Below, in pieces: positions 51,932 to 59,957 of a stretch of 59,957 nt of DNA. Every line of letters starts with the position of its first letter. Positions within the stretch are counted from its first letter, which is position 1. The position numbers and the translations under genes were made by a program. The stretch comes from a virus: IMG/VR virus record IMGVR_UViG_3300046462_000344, positions 1 to 59,957 of that record. One strand, written 5' to 3'. The notes beneath the pieces were generated by a model. The model searched no databases, was not told where the DNA came from, and was given only the letters and a program-made list of their open reading frames with translations.

Positions 51932-54900
51932 ATGTCCAGAGGTCAGGAAGTTAAGGACTTTCTCGCCGCCTTTCAGGCCACGAGCAAGATGGTCGAGGAC
52001 CGTCGCTGGCACGATATCCTCGAGGCATATTACAACAAGAAAAAGGACAACTCCGCCACTGGTGGGTTCGACTATGACGCCGCGCGCAGAGCTGCGGGTG
52101 TCGGCAATGTGTCGACCGGCGCTGGCGGCGGTGGGGGCGGCGGCGCTGCCGCTGGCGTCGCCATCCCGCCAGAGGGCGTCAAGAAGATCCTCGACGAGAA
52201 TGTGCCGGAGAGCATGCGCCCGTTCGCCTACCAGATGGCGTCGAAGGAAAGCAGCTTCAAACCTGATGTCTCCTCGCCCACCGGGTGCCGGGGCTTGTTC
52301 CAGTTCTCCAAGGGAACCGGCGGGCATTACGGCATCTATGGGGAAGGCGGCGACCAGCGCGGCGACCCGGTCGCCAACACCAAGGCGTTCGTCAAGCTCA
52401 CGCAGGACAACGCCGCTTACTTGAAGGATAAGCTGGGGCGTGAGCCGACATGGGCCGAGCTCGCCATGGCCCACCAGCAGGGGGCTGGCGGCGCGGTCAA
52501 GCTGATCAGGGGCGAGACGGGCGTCAACCAGAACAATCTGGCGGTGAACGGCGTCCCCGCCGGGTCCAGCCCGCAGCAGGCTGCGGCCCACATCTCGAAG
52601 TTCTATGGCGTCCCCAATACGCCGTGGAACCAAGCGATGACGAGTGCGGAGAAGACCACGGCTGAGACTACCGCCCAGCCCATGCAGAACCAGCCGCCGC
52701 GGCCTTCGATTACGACTGGCCCGGTGACCAAGCAGTTCGCCCCTACCGGCGAGCCGGAAGCCGCTATCCCGCCCGCCGATGCCGGCTCCAAGGCCCCGAA
52801 TGACGTGCATACTCTCCTCCCTGCCGACACGGGTCCTCCGGGCCTGCACAAGGACTCCAGCGGGAAATGGGTAGGCGCTGACGGGACCCCTGCCGGTGCG
52901 GATTATTACAAGGACGGCGTTCACTACCGGAACACCGCCGGCGCTTGGGCTAAAGGGGATGAGCCGGCGAAAGATAAACCCTCCGCCGACAGCCGCACTT
53001 CCGGCATGGAACCCAGTGCCACAGGTGCGGGGGCGACCAGCTTGAAGCCGAAGGAGTGGGACACTTGGTCCTCGAGCAAGCAGCAGTCGTGGCTGGCCCG
53101 CAACGGCACCAATCCGGAAGCCCAGAAGTGGCTGAAAGATCAGGGCATAACGGAGACGATCCCGGTCACGCAGAAGAAAGCCGAGGACACCACCCAGCCG
53201 CAGAACCAGCAGGTCGCCTCCGCGACCCAGAACGACGCCACGCCCACGGGCGAGAAGAGCTCTTATGTTCCCGATATCACCAAGGGCGCGATCCCCGAGA
53301 CTCCCGTTACCCCCGGAAGTAACCCCCTAGCCGACGCTGGGGCAAGCATCAGCAAGGGGCTAGGTAGCCTCGGAAGCGCGGTCAACCCGCAGAGCTGGAA
53401 GCTGTCCGCGCTCGCGCCGGACCCGAGCTTCGGGCAGACCGATACGGTTGACCAGACAGACAAGTCCGACACGACTGACCAGACCCCTGCCATCCCCACG
53501 GACGACTCCTCCTTCTCGCTGTTCGGCGCGAAGGGCGGGCTGATCCAGCGCGTCGAGCACATGGCTGGCGGCGGCACCGCCGGCGACGATGATGAGGAGG
53601 AAGACACCAGCTCGCCCGAGAAGATCGCGCAGACCGCCACTGGCGTAGCTCCGCCTTCTCCCGCCGCCGAGGCTGCTCCCGCTGCTCCCGCTGCTCCCTC
53701 TGCGGGGGCCGCTTCCGCTGTCCCTGCGGGCGGCGCACAGCCTCAAGCCTCGCCCGATGACCCGATCACCGCGCTGGGCAACGCCATCAAGGGCGCGCTC
53801 TCGGGCATTCAGGACACCCTCGGCCTCGGCGGCGCGGTGCATCCCGGAGCTGACGCGCATCACGCCGCCGCCAAGACCCTCGAGAAGGGCAACGGCGCGC
53901 TGGACGACAAGACCTACCATGCGACGATGAACGCGGTGGACAAGGACGGCCAGTTGCCGGGCGCGATCGCCAATGCCTACGCCCTGACCAAGGCCTACGA
54001 ATATCACATGGAGCATGGCGACGCCGCCAAGGCCAAAGCCGCCGCGACGGACCTCGTATTCTATCTCAAGCAGAAAGCCGCCTATTTCGGCGATCAGGCG
54101 GTGAAGGAAACTGATCCGGTCAAGCGCGCGCAGCTCGTCAACGCGGCGCTCAATCAGGTCCCGAGCACCAACGAGACGACCGCCACGCCAGCCACCGACG
54201 GTTCCGGCGGCGGCACGTTCACGGTCAAGGACCCCAAGACCGGGGAGATCATCACGCAGGGGCCCTATACCCCGCAGATGCTGCTCGCCGCCGCGATGAA
54301 GATGAAGGATGGCTCTGGCTATTACTCCCAGCTTCTCGAGAACTCCGGCCAGCAGCCCAAGCGCGACCCCGCCGCCGAGCGCGCCGCCGCCCTCAAGCAG
54401 AAGGAAGCCGCCGACGCCGCCGAAGAGAAGCGTGTGGCCGACGCTCGCAGGGCGTTCGATACGGATGGAGCGCCCGCTGCCGCCGCTCCCGCCGAAGGAG
54501 CGCCCGCTGCGGCTCCTGCGGCAGCGCCTTCCGCCATACCCCCGGCGGTAACTGCCCCGGCTCCCGGCGCTCCCGCGCCCGGTCCACAAGCTGCCGCTGT
54601 TCCGCCGGTCACCCCGCCGACAGGGGCGGCGATCCCGACGTTCGCGATGAACGATCAGACGGCTGCGGCGGCTCCAGCCCCCGCCGCGCCGCCGGCTGCG
54701 CCATATCAGGCTCCAACTCCTGCAGCCGCAGCAGGGCCGGGGGCGATCCCGACCATGGCCCAGAACATCCAGCCAGCGCCCTCCGCTGCGGCTCCTCCCG
54801 CGCCAGCGCCCTCGGCTGCGGCTCCAGCGGCTGCGGCTCCCGCTCCTGCGCCGACAGCCGCGGCCGATCTGCCCGATCTGCCCGGCAAGCCAGAAGCGCC

Positions 54901-55849
54901 GACGCCGGAAGAGATCGCCATGTCCAAGCGCTCCGCCGACATTCTCAAGGGCATGAGCCCGCAGAAGCGCGAGCAATGGAACGCGCTCGACAAGGACAAC
55001 CAGAAGGACGTCCAGTCGCGGCACATCCTCGCGGTGAAGGAGGCCAAGGATAAGGTCGACGCCTTCAACACATGGCAGGAGAAGAACGACGCGGCGAAGC
55101 AGAAGGCGCTCGCCGGGCTCAAGGCCAACCCCGAGGGCGAGTACGATCCGAGGGAGGACGCGGCGCAGAAGCAGAACGCGACCGACGCCTACGACTCGTG
55201 GGAGGCCGATCAGAAGGCCGATCCGGCGAAAGCCGCGGAACTGGCGAAGATACCCCCGGTGGTAAAGCGCCAGACGCTCGATCTGGTCACTCACGCCCTG
55301 CGGGCCAACAGCTCTCTCACCGCCGAAGAGGCGCTGGACTTCGCGCACAACGTCATCCAGCCGGTGAGCCCGGTGAAGCCGGGCGACATCAAGGCGATGC
55401 CGCACGGCGGCGTCGAGATCAATATGGACGGCCATACTGTCGTACTGAGCAAGGATGGCACCGCGACCATGATGAAGCTCAAGAAGAAGCTGTTCGACGA
55501 TTACGTGGCCAAACAGAAGACGGACGCGGAAGCGGCGGAGAAAGAGAAGTTGAAGCAGAAGGCCATCGGCGATGTGATCGAGGGCGCGTCAAATCTTGGG
55601 TCCGGCAGCAGCATGGCGAAGGAGGCCGGGGAGACAGTCTCCCGCATTGGCAGCGGCGTCAGCGGCTACTGGGACGCCATGAGAGGGTTCTTCACGCCGA
55701 AGCCCGGCGTCGTGGCTGGTGAGGAGAAGGGGTTCGCCTTGCCGCCCGACGCCCAGAGCGCCTATACAGGTCAGGAGCAGGAGCCGGCTCCCGGCATGAC
55801 AAAACAGCCCTCGCAGCAAGCGACGAGGTTCCTTGGCGTCCCGTATTGA
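51932..55849 (+). CDS. Large internal virion protein with transglycosylase domain, 1,305 aa
   Basis: ATG 51932 uses the centre of repeat 51914 as ribosome-binding site. Residues 80-235 form a lysozyme-like SLT domain: YQMASKESSFKPD (catalytic E106), GCRGLFQFSKGT and TWAELAMAHQQGAGGA. The remainder is low complexity, with a Pro/Ala-rich stretch at about 840-990, and a helical acidic C-terminus. It should digest peptidoglycan during DNA ejection, like T7 gp16. The repetitive linkers vary readily. Several repeats are translated (53307, 54536, 55250). Confidence 0.85.
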   Translation: MSRGQEVKDFLAAFQATSKMVEDRRWHDILEAYYNKKKDNSATGGFDYDAARRAAGVGNVSTGAGGGGGGGAAAGVAIPPEGVKKILDENVPESMRPFAYQMASKESSFKPDVSSPTGCRGLFQFSKGTGGHYGIYGEGGDQRGDPVANTKAFVKLTQDNAAYLKDKLGREPTWAELAMAHQQGAGGAVKLIRGETGVNQNNLAVNGVPAGSSPQQAAAHISKFYGVPNTPWNQAMTSAEKTTAETTAQPMQNQPPRPSITTGPVTKQFAPTGEPEAAIPPADAGSKAPNDVHTLLPADTGPPGLHKDSSGKWVGADGTPAGADYYKDGVHYRNTAGAWAKGDEPAKDKPSADSRTSGMEPSATGAGATSLKPKEWDTWSSSKQQSWLARNGTNPEAQKWLKDQGITETIPVTQKKAEDTTQPQNQQVASATQNDATPTGEKSSYVPDITKGAIPETPVTPGSNPLADAGASISKGLGSLGSAVNPQSWKLSALAPDPSFGQTDTVDQTDKSDTTDQTPAIPTDDSSFSLFGAKGGLIQRVEHMAGGGTAGDDDEEEDTSSPEKIAQTATGVAPPSPAAEAAPAAPAAPSAGAASAVPAGGAQPQASPDDPITALGNAIKGALSGIQDTLGLGGAVHPGADAHHAAAKTLEKGNGALDDKTYHATMNAVDKDGQLPGAIANAYALTKAYEYHMEHGDAAKAKAAATDLVFYLKQKAAYFGDQAVKETDPVKRAQLVNAALNQVPSTNETTATPATDGSGGGTFTVKDPKTGEIITQGPYTPQMLLAAAMKMKDGSGYYSQLLENSGQQPKRDPAAERAAALKQKEAADAAEEKRVADARRAFDTDGAPAAAAPAEGAPAAAPAAAPSAIPPAVTAPAPGAPAPGPQAAAVPPVTPPTGAAIPTFAMNDQTAAAAPAPAAPPAAPYQAPTPAAAAGPGAIPTMAQNIQPAPSAAAPPAPAPSAAAPAAAAPAPAPTAAADLPDLPGKPEAPTPEEIAMSKRSADILKGMSPQKREQWNALDKDNQKDVQSRHILAVKEAKDKVDAFNTWQEKNDAAKQKALAGLKANPEGEYDPREDAAQKQNATDAYDSWEADQKADPAKAAELAKIPPVVKRQTLDLVTHALRANSSLTAEEALDFAHNVIQPVSPVKPGDIKAMPHGGVEINMDGHTVVLSKDGTATMMKLKKKLFDDYVAKQKTDAEAAEKEKLKQKAIGDVIEGASNLGSGSSMAKEAGETVSRIGSGVSGYWDAMRGFFTPKPGVVAGEEKGFALPPDAQSAYTGQEQEPAPGMTKQPSQQATRFLGVPY

Positions 55850-55861
55850 TGAGGTTGGTTC

Positions 55862-58800
55862 ATGGCTGACGCACCCTATGACGTGGAGAGCGCTTACCGG
55901 GCCTTGAGCGTCGATGCGCCGGCCGAGCCAGACACCGGGACCCCCGACAAGTCCAAGCAGGACACCGGTGGCGCGACGTTTGGCGACTGGGGCAAGAACG
56001 TCGCCGGCGGCGTGGTCGATCTGGCCCGCCAAGGCACGGCTGCGGGGCAGTTCGCCGCCGAGGGAGCTGACCAGCCCAACACCACCAAGATCATGCGCGG
56101 CCTGAACATCCTGCTGGGGTTGGGCGGGCAGTCGATCGAGGAGTCGCTTACCCCCGGCGGTAAGAGGGCGCGCAACGCCGCGATTCTCCCCGACGCCGGG
56201 CAGGCCAGCGTGTTCGAGCATCCGCTCGACAGCGCCATGATGAAGCTGGGCGGCGCTGCGGTGCCGCTGGCGGTCATGGCGGCGCTGCCCGAAAGCTTGC
56301 TGGCGCAGGGCGCGGCTGGCGGCGTCATGCAGATGGGGCAGGTGGTCGACAATGCGATCACATGGACCAACGCGCTCGATGACGATGAGCTGAAAAAGCA
56401 GGCCCCCGCCTATAAGGCCCTGCGTGAAGACAAGGGGATGGATGAGGACGCCGCGCGCGTCGCCCTGCACAAGATGCAGGTGTCCGGTCGCGATCTGGCC
56501 GTGCATGGCCTCGTCGGCGCGGCCACGATGGGCGCGCTGGGCAAGGCGGTCAAGGCTGGCGTCCCGGCAGAGGGAGCGCTTGCGCGCGCGGGCCTTGGAG
56601 CCGCCGAGGGCGGCGTCGGCATGGGCGCGGCGTCGGTGGACGTCGCCAGCGGCCAAGCGCAATCCGACATTGCTGCGGGCCGGGCCGGCGCGAAGCCGCT
56701 GTCGTTTCAGGACGGGGCGCACACCTTCTTCAACAGCGTGTTCGAGGGCGGGGTGCTGGGTGCGGGCGCTGGCCTCCTGCACGGCGCTCCGAAAGGCAAG
56801 GACAAGGGCAAAGCGCCGGGGACCGAGGTTACCGATGCAATCTCTCCGCCTTCCGCCGAAACCGCGGCGCTAGGCACCGCAGCCGATCCCGACGGCTCCA
56901 TCGCCGCCGCTCAGGCTGTCGCCCAGAAACAGGCGATCCACGACGCTATCCAGAAGACGCTCGCCAACCATGCCGCTCCCCCTTCGGCCGAGGGCGCGCC
57001 CCCAGCCGCAGGCGCGCCTCCTGCCGTTGAAGCTGCCCCTGTTTCGCCAGCTCCGGGCGATCAGGCTGCGGCCGCTGGCGCGCAGGGGGCGGTCGCCCCG
57101 CCCGGCGGCACACCTCCCGAGGTCGCCGCCGCCATCCAGCGCACGGCCCCGACACCCGCTCCAGAGGCTCAGGGAGCCCCGCCAGCGGCTTCGAGCGCTC
57201 CGGGCCGTCAAGTACCCCCGGAGGTAACCGCAGCCGCCCAGCGCCTCACGGAGGGCCAAGTAGCCCCTGCCCCTGCGGAAGCCCCGCCCGCGCCCGCGCC
57301 CACGGCCCCGACGACCCCCGCCACCCCCGAGGGAGTCGCGGCGCTCAAGGAGAAGACAGAGCAGGCTGGCGGCGTCCAGCAGGAGCCCAAGGCCCAGCTT
57401 GCGGAGCAGCGGCAGCAACTGGTCGACGGCAAGGTGCCGGCGCAGTTCTTCCCGAAGCCCGAAGGCTTCAAGAAGGGCCAGAAGGCCTATGCGCCGCAGC
57501 CGCCGGAAGGCATGTCCGTGGCCTACACGCCCAAGGGCACCTACCACTACAACCCGGAGAAGACCTCCTATTCCGAGATCCTCAAGGCCGACAAGACCGG
57601 GGACACCAGCAAGATCCTCGGTCTGGGCGAGCACAGCGTCGCCGATGTCGTCAAGGAGTCGGTCAAGACCGGCGAGCCGGTCGAAGCCGTGCGTCAGGTC
57701 ACCGCAGAGGGGACGCCCGTCAAGGAAGCCCTCGCTGCGGGCAAACAGGTCCCGGAAACCGCAGCGGAGCTGGAGAAGACCAAGCCGCCGGGCGGTCACG
57801 TAGAGACGACAACGCCAGACGCCGCGGTGAAAGAGCGCGAGGAGGGCGCTAAGTCCGACACTGAGGCCCTGATCGAGGACTTCGATAAAGGCGTCGCAGA
57901 GCGACAGGCCCAGCGGGAAGCGGGCGAGGCCAGAACCGAGGCTCTCACGGCCAAACACGCTGTCGAGAACGCCAAGACCCCCGAGGGTAAGGCGAAGGCC
58001 GAGGAGGTGCGGGCCAAGGCAGAAGCAAAATCCAAAGCCGCGGAAGCCAAACACGCGGAAGCCAAAGCCGCGCGAGCTCCCAAGCCCGAAGCCGAAGCGC
58101 CGGTTACTCCCAAGGGTAAGGCGAAGGCCGAGGAGATCAAGGCCAAGGAAGCCCCCAAGCCAGAAGCCGAAGCGCCGGCCAAGCCCCGCGTCCTCACCGA
58201 TCTGACGGCGGAGGCGAAGCTGAAAGCCGACGCCGAAGCCGCCCGCAAGGCGAAGTCCGAGAGCGCCACCAAGACCGAGGTGCGCTCCGAGGCGTCGTCA
58301 GGCCCGCGCACGACCAAGAAACAGGCGGAGCTCATCGCCAAGGGCGAGAGCGTGTCCACCCTGCACCCGAATCCGGGGGAGCTGGAAGGCAAGGCTGCGG
58401 CCAAGGATCGCGAGAACGCCAACAAGGTCGCCACGAATGTCATAGAAGCCGCCACGAAAGAGAAGCCGGCCCCCAAGCCCTACGTCGACTATGCCGAGGC
58501 CTATGCGAAGCCGCGTGGCGGCACTGGCAAAGCGGCCCGAGAAAATCAGGCGGCGCTCGCCAAGGCGCGGCAGGGGCTCGCCGATTACGAGGCCGGGCTC
58601 AAGGGCGAGGGCGTCGTCCGCAAGACCGGCACCGCAGTCGAGAAGGAAACCAAAGCCGCCACTCAGGCCGAGCACGAAGCCAAGGCGAAGGAAATCCTCG
58701 CGGCGAACCCGCCGAGCAGGCTCGAGAACACCTCGAAATACATCGAGGCGCTGCATGCGCGCTTGAAGAACATCCTCCAGCAGGCCAAGGACGCTGGCGT

Positions 58801-59957
58801 CGAAATCCCGAAGCGCGTCGAATCCGCGCCCAAGACCGGCAAGGCGCTGTTCAAGGAAGGCGGAGAGACGGAGGCCGCGCCGCCGCCGGACCATTTGGCG
58901 TTCCTGCGCACGGTGCAGGAGCTGGTGCGGGATATTGGCGACCGCCCCAACGACCCGCGTGTGCTGGATCGCATCCATACCTTCATGGGTAATGAGGTCA
59001 TGGCCCGCGCCAACGACTTCTCTCTGATGCGGGAGACGCGCGCTGTCGAGGGCGGCGCTGGGCATGCGTCGTTCGATGAGGCGCGGCGCGGCGTCTCCGA
59101 CGAATACGAGCGTGAGGCCGGTCGCGCCCATGGCGACGTGGAGCGCACGGAAAAGGACAGGGAAGCTGACCTGACGGAGACGGTCGGCCGCAGGTTCCTC
59201 GGCGGCAAGGGCACGATGAAGGATGGGCTTTCCGGAGTCGAGGCGAAGCCGGTCCAGACCACGACGCTGTCCAAGATATTCGAGCATTACCGCGGCACCG
59301 GCAGCTCGGTGCTGACCAAGGCGCTGCGGCCGATGCTGGTCACGCACATCAAGAATCTGGTCGGCGACCTGCCGGTTCACATCGTCACCGCGAAGGACAT
59401 GGCGCGGCTGGTCAAACTCAAGGAAGGCGAGACGCTTCCCAACGCTTACCACGATCCGGTGGGCAAGCAGATCGTCATCCGCGAGGACATCGCCGCGAAC
59501 CGGGAATGGGGCGCGCATGCGGCGGTTCACGAGGCGATCCACTCGATCCTCGAGGACGCCATCGACAACAAGCCGAAGCTCAAGCAGACGATCCGCAACC
59601 TGATGGACGTGGTCCAGAACGAACTGGACCGGGCGCTGGGCAAGGGCTGGGAGAAGGGCGAGCTGGGCGATCACTTCGCTTATGGCCTGACCGACGAGCA
59701 TGAGTTCATGTCGGAGGCGCTGGGCAACCCGCACTTTCAGGATTTGCTTTCCGAGATCCAGATCCCGGCCAGCATGCAGGCTTCGATACCCATGCGCGCC
59801 CCGATCCGCGCCACGGTCAAGACCGTGTGGCAAGCGATGGTCGGCACGGTGCGCGAGGTCCTCGGGCTGCGGGAGAATTTCCACACCACGCTGGAGGGCG
59901 TCCTGCGGGTGGCGCACAGCCTTGAGCGCCCGGAAGCGCCGGGAGTTACCCTCGGAA
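55862..59957 (+). CDS. Giant large polyvalent virion protein, N-terminal part (continues at 1-3521)
   Basis: ORF open from ATG 55862 to the window end; joined through the circular junction it encodes 2,470 aa. About 110-320 has Gly/Ala-rich amphipathic segments. About 370-500 is a Pro/Ala linker. About 640-870 is Lys/Glu/Ala-rich coiled coil with imperfect KAKAEE repeats. About 1180-1300 is a metallopeptidase-like domain with AAVHEAIHS (HEAIH 1223-1227) and DEHEFMSEALGNPHF (about 1278-1292), the HExxH plus E-F-x-x-EA pattern of phage polyvalent-protein peptidases. Expected role: ejected protein acting in the infected cell. Confidence 0.82.
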   Translation, partial: MADAPYDVESAYRALSVDAPAEPDTGTPDKSKQDTGGATFGDWGKNVAGGVVDLARQGTAAGQFAAEGADQPNTTKIMRGLNILLGLGGQSIEESLTPGGKRARNAAILPDAGQASVFEHPLDSAMMKLGGAAVPLAVMAALPESLLAQGAAGGVMQMGQVVDNAITWTNALDDDELKKQAPAYKALREDKGMDEDAARVALHKMQVSGRDLAVHGLVGAATMGALGKAVKAGVPAEGALARAGLGAAEGGVGMGAASVDVASGQAQSDIAAGRAGAKPLSFQDGAHTFFNSVFEGGVLGAGAGLLHGAPKGKDKGKAPGTEVTDAISPPSAETAALGTAADPDGSIAAAQAVAQKQAIHDAIQKTLANHAAPPSAEGAPPAAGAPPAVEAAPVSPAPGDQAAAAGAQGAVAPPGGTPPEVAAAIQRTAPTPAPEAQGAPPAASSAPGRQVPPEVTAAAQRLTEGQVAPAPAEAPPAPAPTAPTTPATPEGVAALKEKTEQAGGVQQEPKAQLAEQRQQLVDGKVPAQFFPKPEGFKKGQKAYAPQPPEGMSVAYTPKGTYHYNPEKTSYSEILKADKTGDTSKILGLGEHSVADVVKESVKTGEPVEAVRQVTAEGTPVKEALAAGKQVPETAAELEKTKPPGGHVETTTPDAAVKEREEGAKSDTEALIEDFDKGVAERQAQREAGEARTEALTAKHAVENAKTPEGKAKAEEVRAKAEAKSKAAEAKHAEAKAARAPKPEAEAPVTPKGKAKAEEIKAKEAPKPEAEAPAKPRVLTDLTAEAKLKADAEAARKAKSESATKTEVRSEASSGPRTTKKQAELIAKGESVSTLHPNPGELEGKAAAKDRENANKVATNVIEAATKEKPAPKPYVDYAEAYAKPRGGTGKAARENQAALAKARQGLADYEAGLKGEGVVRKTGTAVEKETKAATQAEHEAKAKEILAANPPSRLENTSKYIEALHARLKNILQQAKDAGVEIPKRVESAPKTGKALFKEGGETEAAPPPDHLAFLRTVQELVRDIGDRPNDPRVLDRIHTFMGNEVMARANDFSLMRETRAVEGGAGHASFDEARRGVSDEYEREAGRAHGDVERTEKDREADLTETVGRRFLGGKGTMKDGLSGVEAKPVQTTTLSKIFEHYRGTGSSVLTKALRPMLVTHIKNLVGDLPVHIVTAKDMARLVKLKEGETLPNAYHDPVGKQIVIREDIAANREWGAHAAVHEAIHSILEDAIDNKPKLKQTIRNLMDVVQNELDRALGKGWEKGELGDHFAYGLTDEHEFMSEALGNPHFQDLLSEIQIPASMQASIPMRAPIRATVKTVWQAMVGTVREVLGLRENFHTTLEGVLRVAHSLERPEAPGVTLG
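59754..59957. repeat. Terminal redundancy, right copy
   Basis: Same 204 bp as positions 1-204 with C instead of T at 59863. The one-base difference implies either population variation or sequencing error at a contig end. Confidence 0.95.

Noticed and set aside
52900-55435. 691-aa minus-strand ORF opposite the 1,305-aa virion protein, and similar long antisense ORFs (48598-50238, 58298-59917)
   Set aside because: They are high-GC shadows of Pro/Ala/Gly-rich coding sequence, Arg-rich, without start signals, and opposite genes with clear domains.

Overview
The window is one complete circular-mapping genome of a short-tailed (podovirus-type) dsDNA phage of about 59,753 bp. Bases 1-204 reappear as 59754-59957 with a single silent T/C difference, so the sequence closes on itself. 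The junction falls inside one giant ORF, which runs from 55862 through the junction to 3521. High GC, GTG starts, gene overlaps of the ATGA/TGATG type and several proteins of alphaproteobacterial flavour (secreted COG3904-like ClpP-fold protein, TIGR02594/CHAP-like hydrolase, gene-transfer-agent-like spike base protein) suggest an alphaproteobacterial, perhaps rhizobial, host. That is inference. I see no integrase, no phage RNA polymerase and no tRNA.

Layout. (1) 27643 to 3961, minus strand: an early/metabolism operon. It holds many small unknown proteins, a MoxR-type AAA+ ATPase and its VWA/metallopeptidase partner, family A DNA polymerase, an Fe-S RecB-type nuclease, VRR-NUC nuclease, SNF2 helicase, a probable ssDNA-binding protein and a primase-helicase. 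(2) 27644-28726: a 1.1 kb non-coding control region with divergent -10-like boxes, hairpins and two guanine-run (G-quadruplex) tracts. (3) 28727-30694, plus strand: small accessory genes including an excisionase-like HTH protein, a DUF2829 (Tad2 anti-Thoeris family) protein and a gp49/66 family protein. (4) 35344 to 30818, minus strand: terminase small and large subunits, two secreted low-complexity proteins, a short WYL-like protein, and a secreted CHAP-like hydrolase with two one-TM proteins. (5) 35418 round to 3959, plus strand: portal, small basic proteins, scaffold, major capsid, tail adaptors, a collagen-like/S74 tail fibre, GH19 endolysin and holin, collar-domain fibre, tail tube B-like protein, GNAT protein and three large internal virion proteins. 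The last is a 2,470-residue polyvalent protein with an HExxH motif.

The most unusual property is a dispersed 16-bp imperfect palindrome, TTAC-N8-GTAA with a YYYCGGNR-like centre. I located 75 copies plus about 11 decayed ones. They are densest in the leftward early operon (48 copies in 23.7 kb). At about 21 genes the element lies directly upstream of the start codon and its GGAG centre is the Shine-Dalgarno sequence. Elsewhere it supplies stop codons, covers a candidate promoter -10, sits in terminator hairpins, or is translated inside ORFs. This looks like a genome-wide cis-element (operator/stoperator network or a selfish palindrome) used as a ribosome-binding module. A second candidate novelty is a near-consensus sigma70 promoter at 15680-15708. 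It points against the early operon into a strongly structured intergenic segment upstream of the DNA polymerase gene and may be a small-RNA gene.
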